DNA from: Rhizopus arrhizus
Taxonomy: Eukaryota > Mucoromycota > Mucoromycetes > Mucorales > Rhizopodaceae
Length of the DNA stretch: 64,000 bases
Direction of reading: 5' to 3'
Assembly: GCA_024220505.1 (NCBI GenBank)
Contig: JAKZZE010000003.1
Coordinates: 2,232,001-2,296,000, forward strand
Shown: positions 22,897 through 34,240 of the stretch, piece after piece
How the letters are laid out: the number at the start of each line of letters is the position of its first letter
Position numbering within the stretch: the stretch's first letter is position 1
Program-made: the position numbers and the translations under genes
The notes under the pieces: generated by a model
Database searches by the model: none
What the model was told of the DNA's origin: nothing
The model's input: only the letters and a program-made list of their open reading frames with translations

Positions 22897-24237
22897 GTTT
22901 AAAATTATTGAAAGAAATACAAGAGAGCAAGTTTACTTTTTTTTTATTCCTTTAAAGATATCGGAGTTAGTATGCTTGAGCCGTTTCTCCCAAATAAGGA
23001 CTGATTGATACTTATAACCGATGGCTTTTCTGCGCTAACCAAAGATAAAAACCACCTTCCAACAATCTTTAAGATTGAATGATTTTATTATAATCTTGCC
23101 TCAACGGAAATAAGAAGAACAGTTATGCTATTTCTTTCGATTGAGAGCAAATCTCTATGGAACTGAAAGCGAACACACCTCAGATGTACGCATACCAGGT
23201 ATCTGCCTGTATAGCCTATATATATATTTTGGCATTTGGTATGTTTCTGATTATACCTTCTCGTCAAACTGTTTTATGAGCTCTTTGCATATGACAATCT
23301 CTTTGTTTGCGTAGTTACTCTTTTTGTGTAAAAGCAAGCTATTGTAGCTGCAAAGCGACAACATGTAAAAAAAAAAATATAAAGATCCTTATGAAAAGCA
23401 AAGGCATGCATTCTGATCTCAATCTAGTCATTATTAGAAGACGATAGGTTCGCTTTGAATTCCAATTTTGCATGAAGAAATAGGCGGAGCATAAACAGAT
23501 TTGTTGGGAAACAAGAAAAACTGTATAGGATTATTTTAAATATCAAAGAGTAAAGAAAAGCAAGAGTTGTATAATTATTCGCCGATACGTCTTTGAAGTA
23601 AAACATATAGATTTGTATAATTGGTCTCCTTTTCTTGACTACTATGCCTGATAAGCTGATGTAAGCATCTCTAATAAAGAAAACGTGATAGTTAATGTAC
23701 TACCTTTATTGTACGCGTGTCGACTTCAAGAGTCTCTCAAAAAGTTTCACAAAGGATCAGAGGATTCTTTTATAAAGGAAAAAAAAATTTTATTGGTTAC
23801 TTTTTTATTTACATGAATAAAATGCTTGGTAAAAAAGAAAGATTTCCAGATGCTTTAAAGAGATGAAAAACTGATTTCTTCAGAAGATGATCAAAACAGT
23901 GTTTCAATGTAACGTCTTTTGATTCTTTAAGCGTGATCGTTTCACAAGCAGGTTTTTATTCTTTAAAATTACCAGTGGTAGTTGTACTCGGTACATCTTA
24001 TTCACAAGTTGATTTGTTAGAATGGATGAGGGTATATATAAGGCTAACTGTATTTATAGACAAGCGGGGGCTAATTCTTTATGATGAGGATGTTATGTAA
24101 AGTGCCTGACTGACGGAGTTTTAATAATACAATTGTATTATTTTTGCTTAAATTAAAAAGATGGGGTTACATAAATTTTCCTTTTCTTTTTTCTCTTGCT
24201 TTTTTATTTGTTTACAAAATAAAAAAAAACAAGTGAT
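22897..24237. other. Intergenic region
   Basis: 1.34 kb between divergently transcribed genes (p47 minus, coiled-coil gene plus). No supportable gene or RNA. 23217-23228 is a short TA-dinucleotide run. The stretch probably holds two promoters. Confidence 0.45.
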
Positions 24238-25821
24238 ATGATGCCAACAATAAACATTACTAAAGACACACTTCGTGTACCTTCTGGACCCCCTTCACCT
24301 ACACTTTCAACAACATCCTTCATGTCTTCCGTTTCTTGGATGGCAGAGAAAACATCTACAGAATTAATTCCAATGTTAAAGAATGCGTATACTGCTCTCA
24401 AAGACAAAGAAAAAGGTAAGAACAAGGGGTGTGCGAAAAATTGAGCCCTTGCTTACATGTGATTATCAACTCTGTATATAGATCTAGTGCTTGCAGCCGA
24501 AATAGGAAAGTCATTATTGGAACACAATTTACGCTTAAAGTCAAATTATGATTCGCTCTTACAGTCGACAACACCTCCTATCACGCCTTCATCATCCACT
24601 TCGAACAAATACATTCAAGAGCAGCCGATCATTGATATAAGTGAGGAGGAGCATACGATGCATTTTATACCTTCTCGCATTACGCGTGAAGCAATGATTG
24701 AAGTGCTCGAAAGAAAAAATGCAGATCTGACAAAGAAGCTGGAGCTGGCCATGGCAGAGCAAGATAAGCTTATGAAAAGCAATTCAAAAAATACCCGAAA
24801 ATTAGAGAATGAAATATCCCTTTTGAAAAGTAATCTAGATATTGCATCAACAAAGATGCAAGAGCTTGAAGAAATGAATGAAAGACAACGAAAGCAGGAA
24901 GAACTGATGGCCTCAAAGCAAACACAAAACAAAATGGATGAAGAGCTGGTGGAGGAACTCTATAATGAAATTGATAAAATGGAACAAGAAAAACAAAATA
25001 TGATCCAATCGAAATTGGAATTAGAAACAAAGTTGGCTGCAACTTTGAAGGATCTGGGTGAGTTAAAGGTACAATTTGAGAAGTTTGAATTCACCCAAAG
25101 TGACTTTGAGGAGCTCAAAGAAGCCTATGAGCGACAGTTTGCTCATATTGAAGAATTGAAAATCAGTCTAGAGGAACATAGAATCATCATTCAACGATTA
25201 AAGGAGCGTGGTATTAATGTGAGCACGGCCTATTCAACATCAGCATCAAGTGAACATGAAGGCACATCGAAAAAGCATACACTCCTGGGCGAACTAGAAT
25301 CTGAATGGTTAAAAACAAACAATAAATCTCCTGCTACTGCTCCTTCTCCTCCGCAAACATTTATGGAATTTACTGAAAAGTCCTTGTCTGCGATTTATAA
25401 TGCACCTTCTTTAATTGGGCTAGAAAGTGTACTATCAAAAGCAACTGGTATGGACCCTCAGTTAATAGATGACGCTATCAATCTTATTAATCAAATCGAG
25501 GCTGAGCATTTTCAAGAAAAAACCTTGGCACTTTATGAAAAGCATGGAAATTATGATGAGATAAGTGATGATGAGGGTGATTTTGGTATCTTTCAAGATC
25601 GCTACCCAGAGTCAGGTCTTTATCCTTCTTTGTCAAGGCCAGAGCAAATGCAGGTTCAGCGATTTGTTGACGAGCCAAAGACTTTTGTGGGAAAACTTCA
25701 AAATCACGTTCGAAAATTATTTACCTTGGTTTGGAAATGGTGCAGATTCTCAGTGATCCTTGCTACTGCTCTTATGATAAATGCGTATCAAGGCCCTGAT
25801 TCTTTATTAATAGCCTACTAA
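24238..25821 (+). CDS. Coiled-coil protein with CC1-box motif and hydrophobic C-terminus, candidate dynein cargo adaptor
   Basis: Two exons (24238-24415, 24482-25821) encode 505 aa; an alternative start lies one codon later. Right after the intron the protein reads DLVLAAEIGKSLLEHN (AA-x2-G-x2-LL at 24493-24519). This is the CC1-box consensus used by BICD, BICD-related, Spindly and TRAK/HAP1 adaptors to bind the dynein light intermediate chain. A long coiled coil follows (about residues 120-320, for example ERKNADLTKKLELAMAEQDK). After a Ser/Pro-rich linker there is an amphipathic/acidic segment. The end is LFTLVWKWCRFSVILATALM plus about 15 residues, a hydrophobic stretch that could be a tail anchor. 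The family is not recognised beyond this. Role as an activating adaptor for dynein on a membrane is inferred. Confidence 0.8.
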
Positions 25822-26282
25822 ACGTACAAACACATATATATATCCAACTATTTGTATAACCTTTTTCTTACCTTTTCTTATATTTACTTTCTTAAAATAA
25901 TGTATATAAAACATATAACGTATACACACCCGCTTCTTTCATACTTGTTTCATCACTATTTATGTCGTCGGTACACTTACAGTGTTGCCGAATGATTATT
26001 TAATACATAATCTCAAACCAGACATAATGCAATATCAGCTACATTCTTGTTCGTCATGCCTTACAAACTACAGGTATGGGGGATCATTTGAGGCTTTTAT
26101 ATATGAAACATCTCGTGATATTCTCTTGTTACAATCATTGGGTAGGACAGCTAATGAAGTACAGAAGAACAAAAAAAAAGATCTGAATGAACCTTGATGA
26201 CATAGCTTTATGTATTGAAAAAAAAAAGCAAGATGTATTATATTGAACATTATAAACAAAAGTAATTTGTAAAGCTTGTGTA
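25822..26282. other. Convergent intergenic region
   Basis: 460 bp of 3' UTRs of two convergent genes. Low-complexity TA and A tracts; no gene seen. Confidence 0.45.
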
Positions 26283-29200
26283 CTAAATATTGATCACTTC
26301 ACTTGAGCATCCACTGCACCTTGGCACTTCCATGAATGCGTTGAAAGATGGTTTTTCTAGAGGAGGTAATTTGCCAACTGCTGGTATAAATTCACCTACA
26401 GGTTCTTCTGTTTCTTCCTCTTCATGCTCAAAAACCTTCCAATCAAATCCGCTTTCGCTCACAGGGCTGTACCCATTCGCCATTAGTTTCATCTGTGCTG
26501 TATCTAACGCCACTCGTCCGGATAAAAGGTTATCTTCATGGTATTCTTTCTGGCGCCACATTCTTTCCAATTCTTCTTCATATTCACTTTTCAATCTTTC
26601 CATAGCTACTTTTAATTCCTGTCTTTCTCTATCAATTTGAGCCTTTTCTCTTTGCAACTTGGCTTCAGAATCAAATTGACGTTCACGTTGAGCAGTAAGT
26701 TCATTTCGAATGGTCGTAAAGGCTTCATATTGTCTTTGCAACTTGTGCTCAAGTTCTTCCTTTTCTGGAGTACTTGCACATTTGGCCTCCAATGCACGCA
26801 CCTTTTCTCTCAATTCCTTCATTCTTTGCTCAGTTTCTGTTGGATTTAATATCCTGTCGGATGCCTCTTCGACTGCTTCTTCCTTTGCTTTTGTTAACTC
26901 TTCTAATTTTTCTTCCTTTTGCTTCAAGTTCTCCTTCATCTGATCGTATTCATTCTCTATTTCTGAAAGCCTGACAATTTGCTGCTGCAGTTCTTCTATT
27001 TTTTTATCGCGTGTTTGGAGCTGTCTTTTGATATCTGCCTGCTGAATATCGGCCATTTTTCTTTCGGCATTACGGCCCTCTTTGCTCTCAAGCGAACGGA
27101 TTTTTTGTTTCAATTCTTCTACTTCTTTTGCCGATGCATTTTGTTTTGATTGGCGACTGTTTTGATCCTTGGCTAAGGCTAATTGACCTCGAAGCTTTTT
27201 AATTTCTTTTTTGCTATTTTTCAACTCTTCACTCAACTGCTCAGACTGTTCTGTCGTCTGACTGTTTGTTTTTGTCTTTAGAGCCTCAATCTCCGAACTC
27301 AGCTCCTTTGATCTGGCTTGTTCATCGGATATTTTCTCTTCATATTCGCGTTTCAATCGATCGATTTCTTCTCGATAGCATCTTTCTTTCTCTTCAAGTT
27401 CTTCTGTGGCAGCCTTATTGTTTGCTGATTGCTCTATTTTTTGGTTTTGCTCCAATTTGGCTGCATCTAATTCGTGATTAATAAGCTGAAGCCTTGACTC
27501 AAGATCCCTATTGGCTTGCTCGGCTTTTGTCAGTTTTTCTATTATCTCTTTCATGTGTGTCTGCTCTTCAGATAACTTGGTCTGCCATTCTTCTTTTTCC
27601 TTTTCTAATATGGATAGCTTTGACTCTTGCGTAGCAGATCGATCTTTGACTGTAGCCAATTCTTGATCTTTCATTTGTATATGGCCCTGGAATGCTTCAT
27701 CTTGCTGCTTCACTGTTTCCTCAAGTTTGGCAATCTTGCTTTCAAATGAGGTATTGGAAGTAGACAAAAGTTTTTCTTTTTCTTCAAGCTCAGTACGAAG
27801 ACGATGGATATCTATCTCGAGTGAAGAGGCGTTAGATTGATGCTGATCCTCTAATTCCTTAAGTTTTGACTGTAATTGTTTGGCATTTTCACGTTCAGAC
27901 TGAAGTGAATCCTGAAGCTCTTGAATCAATCTTTTATGATCACTCTCTTGTTCCTTCCATGCATCTACATTCTCCTGTTGCTGTTTGGCCCTTGTTCGCT
28001 CACCATCAAGCTCTGTCTGTAGAGCAGACAAGGTATCCTGGTGTTCCTTCTTTAATTTCTCAATGGCATCTTGCAATTCTGTCGATTTGGCACGTTCTAC
28101 CTCGACTTCAGCTTGCAAACTGTTTGTTGAGTTGTGGAGCTTCAACTTAATCTTACCTAAGGCTGAACTCTTTTGTTGTACTTTTTCACGTTCCACGTCC
28201 AGTTCATTTTGTAAGGCGGTGAGTGCTTGAGTATGCTCAGATTTTAGATTTTCAAAGTGTTCGATTTGTTGGTGCAGCTCGGATATTTTGGTGCGTTCAG
28301 CATCAAGTTCGCGCTGAGTGATGGATAAGGTGACATCATGCTCTTTCTTGAGTTTTTCAAGTGTGTTGATCATGTCTTGCAATCCTGCTGATTTTGCTCT
28401 TTCCGCGTCCAGTTCAGCTTTTAACCCACTCGATGTTGTATCGTGTTTTTCCTTCAATTGGTCGAGAGCATCCGTCTTCTCTTGCAGTTTCACCCGCTCT
28501 GCGTCAAGCTCCACTTGAAGGTTTTTTACAGAGGCTGTATGTTCTTCTTTAGACTGCTGGAGATGATCGATTGTTGCTTGCATTTCTGTTGATTTGTTGC
28601 GTTCTGACTCTATCTCTTTTTCAAGACGTTTGGCATTCTCAACATGTTCCTCTTTCATGTTTGTTATTTGGGATTCTAAATCAGTACATTTATCTTGTTT
28701 CTCTTTGAGCTCATTTTTGAGTGCGGCCATTTCATTTCTGAGCTGTGATTTACTATCATTAGATTCCTGCAGGACCTTTTGGTTTTCTTGCTTAAGCATA
28801 TTATTCTGCTTTTCAAGTTCTTTGATTTTGTTTTCTTCCATTTCAAGACGGTCTTTAATTGATTTCAATTCATTTCTGGCTTCATCAAGAGAGGTTTGCA
28901 TACCGTCTGAGCTCTTTTCTTTGTCTGATAGCTTTTCCTTTAATTCATTGATTTCTTTCTCAAATTCTTTTAATTTAACTTGATGCAATTCGGTTTCTTT
29001 TTCATTTGCGGACTGTAGTTCCTTTAGCTTCTTTTCCAACTCAATTGATTTAGTATGCTCATCATTTAACTCTTTCTTGGTGACTGTCACTTGATCTTCG
29101 AGTGTCTTTACTTTTTTCTCTGCCTTCTTTTTCAATTTCTCTTGTTCGTTCAGCGCTGTCTTTACTTCATCCACCTTGGTACGTTCACTAGTAACAAGAC

Positions 29201-30595
29201 CCTGTACAGAAGCCAGCTCTTGTTCAAGATCAGCAATCTTCGTAAAATGGCTTTCCTTCTCCTCTACATGAACTTTATGTTGCTCATGTATTTTCGCTTC
29301 CATATCATCCAGCTGTTTTGTGAAATCTTGTTCCACAGCTTTCAATTTGTCTTTAAATTCACTTGCCTTTTTTATTTCTAATTCAAGTTGACTTTTAGTC
29401 GCTGCAAACTCCTCCTCGAGCTCCTTTCTGCTAGATTCTATAGTTTGCTTTGCTTTCTCCGACTCTTCAAGTTTTGATTGAAGCTTTTTGGATACGTTAT
29501 GTTGCTCATTGAGTTGCTTTTTAATGGACGACAACTCCTGCGCAACATCCAAAGCTGATTTTTGATGTCCATTTAGCTCCTTTTTTAAAGCATCCAGTTC
29601 ATTCACTTGAGTCTCTAGGGATATCGATTTTTCCTTTTCAGTATCCAATTGATTTTTTATACTTTCTAATTCTTGCTGAAGATTTGCAACAGATGCTTCA
29701 CCTTTTTGCCTTTGATCTTCCAAATTATTTTGTAACTTGTTTGTCTTGGTACGTTCAGAATCCAGCTGCTTCTCAGCAATGGATAGATTCTCTTGCAGAC
29801 TAGCCGCTCTTGATTCATGATGAGCAAGATCCTTTCTCAGTTGCTCAAGTTCATCTATTTTGGCTTGAAGCCCCGAGGATTGTTTACGTTCTCGATCGAG
29901 TTCGTTCTTGATGGACTCCAGTGTTTCTCGAGCCTTGGCTGCCTCTGATTCGAGCTCCTGTTTCTCTTTTTCATAAAGCGCACGCAAATCGTTTGCTTTG
30001 GCCTCGAGTTCCTTAGCATGTGATTGCTCCTTTTGAAGTCTGTCTTTCACCAACGATAATTCCTCTCCGTTTTTCCGTTTTCTTTCCTCTTCTTTTTTTA
30101 ACTGGACCTCTAGTTCATTCTTTGCCTCACTGAGTCTCTTTTCTGTCTCGTCCTTTTGTTTTTGTAGTTCACTGCTGAACTGGTCAGAAAGTTGTTTGAT
30201 TTTGTTTTCGTGTGTTGCACGTGCGGACTCTGCCTCTGCCTGCAGTTGCTGAATCGTTTCTTTTGATTGCCTTAATTGTTCTTCAAACAACAAAGTCTAA
30301 TTCATGTTAGTGTCTCCTTTTTTTCTATTAATTTATCATTACCGTAGGCTTGGTTGATTCGGGTTCTTCTTCTTTTAGAGAGCTTATTTCTTCAGTTGTG
30401 GATTGACTGGTTTCCGTCAAATGACTTGTTGGTGGGCTTGATGGTTCAGCCACATTAGCATGGTCAGCCTTACTCTGAAACTTTTTTAACTGCCAAAAGA
30501 GTTTAGTATTCCTTTCTATTTCGTCAGATCTTCTTTACTTTTTTACGTGCAGCAAGGAGCTTTGCCTTTCTTTCTTGATCCTCAGGTGTAGACAT
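26283..30595 (-). CDS. Large golgin-like coiled-coil protein (GM130-type N-terminus)
   Basis: Three exons on the minus strand: the start exon at 30595 (MSTPEDQERKAKLLAARKK), a middle exon beginning LKKFQSKAD, and one giant exon ending at TAG 26283; about 1,400 aa in total. The N-terminus (basic, then AKLLAARKKLKKFQ) resembles GM130/GOLGA2, whose first residues bind the tether p115/Uso1. Nearly all the rest is coiled coil with repeated blocks of the type SELQDxIEKLKKEH and LQxELDxERxK, suggesting internal duplication of a roughly 40-50 residue unit. The C-terminus leaves the coiled coil at about the last 70 residues and ends PRCSGCSSEVINI: a CxxC followed by a hydrophobic tail, which recalls the GRASP-binding ends of golgin-45 and GM130. 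Expected at the cis-Golgi as a vesicle tether. A myosin- or Uso1-like protein is a less likely alternative. Confidence 0.8.
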
Positions 30596-31324
30596 GTTGA
30601 AGAAGAAAAAAAGCTGATTATTATAACCTGGTGTTTCCAAAGTCAGCTCATGTGCGTTATAATGCCGATTCAATCACTACATTTCTCAATCCTGTACGTC
30701 ATTTTTCACTTTATTTAATCTTGCCTTGTTTTTCACAAAATTAACACTTGTACCTTTGTAACCTTCAAAGACCGTCCTTTAATAAGGGTATTTATTTTTC
30801 CTGCAGCTGTCTTTTGTTATTTGAATGCATTGGTTCTTAAAAAGTAGACCAATTTTAAATGATCTAATCAACCAATCAAAAAGTTTAACGTTTTTCCCCT
30901 TTCCTATATAAAATGGACTTTTTCCTGTTTTAATGATTGAAATTGACAGCAGCTGCCTCGAACATACAGAAGACTACTGTGTATGATGTGAGCATACATT
31001 TGTACATTCGCTTTTTGGCCACACTATGCTTTCAAAAGGAATACTTTCGATTGTAGAATACTATATATGACGAGTGAGAAATGAACATGCCTTACATCTC
31101 TTTTGAATATTTCGCTCCAGCGTTTGTCAATGCCTTAAATATGTTTTGATTTGAGTTTACACCCTTTTAGAGAATCGATTGCATACATTCAGAAAACAAT
31201 TGCACAGTTGAAGTTTCCACTCTGCACAAATAAAATTTTTTAGATTGCAAGTTTACTTAACTCACTTTCGCATATCAAAAATAATATGATTGCAGAACTA
31301 TACGATCATTTACAAAGGTTCTTT
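30596..31324. other. AT-rich intergenic region
   Basis: Golgin promoter side and about 500 bp of featureless AT-rich DNA. No gene, RNA or repeat supported. Confidence 0.4.
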
Positions 31325-31960
31325 ATTCAAACAATCTTTGAAACTTAAATCCGAATAGTGGCAAACCCATTAAGATCCTCAAACGAACACTGTTGCAAGT
31401 TTCAGTGATCCTTGAGTTCAGAGTCTCCTCTTTCAGAAATCTTTCTCTTTTGATTTTACTTTCAACTGCAGACCAGAACTGTTCAATTAGGCTAAGCTCA
31501 AGGAGTTAATCCATCTTGCATAAACCTTTCGGTTACAAAACTTTCCTTGTTTACCGTCGATCAAAGTATACTCTCCATGTTCTTACAACGCTCAAAAAAA
31601 AAAAAGCTCTAAGAGTGTCAAATCCAGCCTTGACAGTCAGAGAGTACTTGACTTTTTCGATTGAAGAAATAGTTATTCCTATCGGCACAGTATTTACTCT
31701 TGGAACATGGCGCTGAATGCTGTTTTTGACCTTTAGCTAAAGCTCTTTGGTAGAGCTCAGGAAAGAAGCGTAAAGAGGAAGATAGAGACAATTAAGGCCT
31801 CTTTTCTCGATAAAATTTCTTACAGCAGAAGGTGCATAGATAGGTGTACTATCCATTCTTGATAATGCCCTTTTCACTTGGTGCTTTTATAGCACATCCA
31901 TAACGTTTAAAACAAATACTAAAAGATGCTCAGTGCGAGTGACCAATACGAGTATTGACA
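31325..31960 (-). pseudogene. Tc1/mariner-type transposase relic, second family
   Basis: Minus-strand fragments in several frames: MDSTPIYAPSAVRNFIEKRG and LNCLYLPLYASFLSS near 31850-31750 (the IH-T-x-AV-x-I and YLPPYSPFLNPIE region of Tc1 elements), and SLIEQFWSAVESKIKRERFL followed by EETLNSRITETCNSVRL near 31480-31370. The NPIEQFW-like block appears twice, so this is a nested or duplicated set of at least two degraded copies. Stops and frameshifts are frequent. The tail sequence is of the same subgroup as the fragments at 50.9 kb and 53.6 kb. Confidence 0.65.
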
Positions 31961-32051
31961 CTCTTGGACTCAGTTCTGTTGAGCTTTCTTTTCTTCTAGC
32001 AAAAAATAAAATAAAAAGCATTTTGTCGTAATCTAGTGTTTCATGTTATTT

Positions 32052-32222
32052 ACTCTTTGGTATAAAAGGGCTATGGTGTTACGTATCGATCTTCCTTTTA
32101 TCTCGCTCCCACAACTAAATAAGATGCATATCTCCAATCTACCAAGTGATATTTTGATGCTTATTAACTCAAAACTGAATCGAAAAGCGAAGTTCAACTT
32201 AGCCCTCACGTCAAAATCAATG
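32052..32222 (+). repeat. Left arm of 171-bp inverted duplication (F-box gene 5' end)
   Basis: This block is the reverse complement of 34022-34192 with a single mismatch seen (G at the GGCTATGG position, A in the partner). It contains TATAAAAG and the first about 50 codons of the F-box ORF (NLPSDILMLINSKLNRKAKF), after which a TAA follows at once, so this copy is a truncated gene start. Confidence 0.9.
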
Positions 32223-32642
32223 TAAGAGTGTATCTTAAGAATCCATTTTATTATGCATCAATATATGAATAATATCATTAAGCAACAATTTTGATTCCTT
32301 GGCTCATAATCATATTATCAGTAGCTGTCTTTAATGATTTATTTGATTGTATTGTATAAGTAGCTGTAGACATAGTCTTCCATTACAATCTGTGGCAGTT
32401 GAGTGATTTTTGGTTTTCTTTTTGAACATGTGCATTTAGTTTTGTGGAGAGATATACGATTAAAGAATAATTTTTTATTTGTAAAAATTTATAACCCAAA
32501 ATGAGCACATAATATTTGACACATTGTATTGCCCGGGCCAGTTCAAAGAAGTGCTAGAGAAACTAAAAACCTTTTTGATAGCCAAAAAGTTAAAAAGGAT
32601 AAAGAAGGGAAGATGATAGGAAGGGAGAGATATACAACTTTT
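32223..32642. other. Spacer between inverted arm and F-box ORF end
   Basis: 420 bp, AT-rich. 32490-32590 contains a block with loose similarity in base order to the 3' region of the LINE at 35640-35720, perhaps an old LINE tail. No gene seen. Confidence 0.4.
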
Positions 32643-34171
32643 TCAGTTGTAATCAACTCCAGTGGATTCCCGTTTCCTTTTTTTTACTTTACACATGTAT
32701 TCTGCTAGAATTATCAAATCTTTGTTTCCCTCGTTTGCAACCAGTCTTTTTTTGATTGTGGCGAAACTCTTGATTTGATTGCGGTTTGGCCAGCCCTTTA
32801 ACGTTCGTGAAGCTTTGAACAGCTTCAAAATCACCTCGTACTGTTCGTTCTCGAATTTTTTTTGATGAGAAATGTGATTTAGAATAACCGAAATCAGCGT
32901 CACCAACGGGGTACTATTTCTGATATTAAGAGGATTTACAGTGGCAAAGCCTTTTCTGTGGAATCGACTACTAATGCAGGTCAATTCGAATGATGATAAC
33001 GGTTTTGTCCAGTTTCTTAGACTTCTTACTTGAAAGTGTGCTTTCACGCCATCATCATGGCAATTTACATATATGTTCTCGCTTGTAAAAGAGTCACCTT
33101 CAACTAATTCCTTCAGCGGCACGTTTGATCCCAAAAAGGGAACAACATCATTCGACATCTTGCTACCACATATTCCGCCAGTCAACAGCATTTCAAACCT
33201 ACCCCAAAAGATTGATAATTCAAACCAGGACTTTCCTTTCTCTGTCTTGTTTTTTATCTTGGCGACAAGGTTAACTGGATACTTGTCCATCATAGTTGTC
33301 ATGGCAGATTCGTCAATGTATGAGTTGTTTCGGTAATAGGCTTCAAATTGTGTTGCAAATATCCAGTTTTTCTGGAAAACAATAACTGTTTCCAGTAACT
33401 TGGGTGATATGATGTTTTTGATATTATCTTCTGCATCTTGTTTACTTTGTACTTCTTTCAATAGCATATTACTATTCATATTGCTTAATTGGTACATCTT
33501 CTCGCTATTATATTGGTCAAGGGGGCAGGAATAACTTCACTTTTAGTACGGCCATTTTTTTCTTCTTGCTGTTCAAAATATAGTGTTTTCAATTTCTTTA
33601 CACTTTTTATCGCTTCTCTGATTGGCGAAGGGGTTCTTCTTTTTTTTCTGCTGTGTGTATTGCGACTTCTAACCCTTTTTACAACAATGTCTTTTCTGCT
33701 ATGAGAGCTGACTACTTGATCCATAACTACATTGTTATGCTTGGCTTCAACAAACAAATTGAGAGATGAATTGAACACGATTGGAATACTAGATAGAAAA
33801 GAATAGGCGATCTTTGCTGTAATTGGATCTGAGAACTTTACTGTCAAACTTGCCAAATAGTAGAAACGGTTTAATTGTGTATATAACGCGTTGTAATCAA
33901 TACAGTGGATGTTCAGATGGATGCTAACATTAATTATCATAGTGTGGAAAAAGCTTCCCAGTTGTTCCGTTAAGACTAAATCAAACACGTCGCCATTCTT
34001 AAAACGTCTACACTTTTCATGCATTGATTTTGACGTGAGGGCTAAGTTGAACTTCGCTTTTCGATTCAGTTTTGAGTTAATAAGCATCAAAATATCACTT
34101 GGTAGATTGGAGATATGCATCTTATTTAGTTGTGGGAGCGAGATAAAAGGAAGATCGATACGTAACACCAT
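32643..34171 (-). pseudogene. F-box-like protein ORF split by a one-base frameshift
   Basis: The first frame starts at ATG 34171 and runs 228 codons to a stop at 33485. It begins HISNLPSDILMLINSKLNRK, then FNLALTSKSMHEKC, which fits an F-box. It later has a basic stretch (RSRNTHSRKKRRTP). A second open frame of 284 codons overlaps the end and runs to 32643. A single missing C in the run at about 33524 (plus strand GGGGG) would join both into one protein of about 520 aa (SEVIPAP then LDQYNSEKMYQL). The second half has no domain I recognise. Either the gene is freshly broken or the base is an assembly error in a homopolymer. The gene sits inside a transposon-rich stretch and its 5' end is duplicated in inverse orientation at 32052-32222. 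Confidence 0.6.
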
Positions 34172-34192
34172 AGCTCTTTTATACCAAAGAGT
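34022..34192 (-). repeat. Right arm of 171-bp inverted duplication
   Basis: Reverse complement of 32052-32222; it includes the TATAAAAG upstream element and the first about 50 codons of the F-box ORF. It ends about 50 bp short of the DIRS-like inverted repeat at 34241. Confidence 0.9.
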
Positions 34193-34240
34193 ATACTATT
34201 TTCAGGATTAAATGTCGCATTCTTACAAAGTTTACAATAC

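Noticed and set aside
32490..32590. Possible LINE 3' tail resembling 35640-35720
   Set aside because: Only loose order of short words matches; not enough to call an element.
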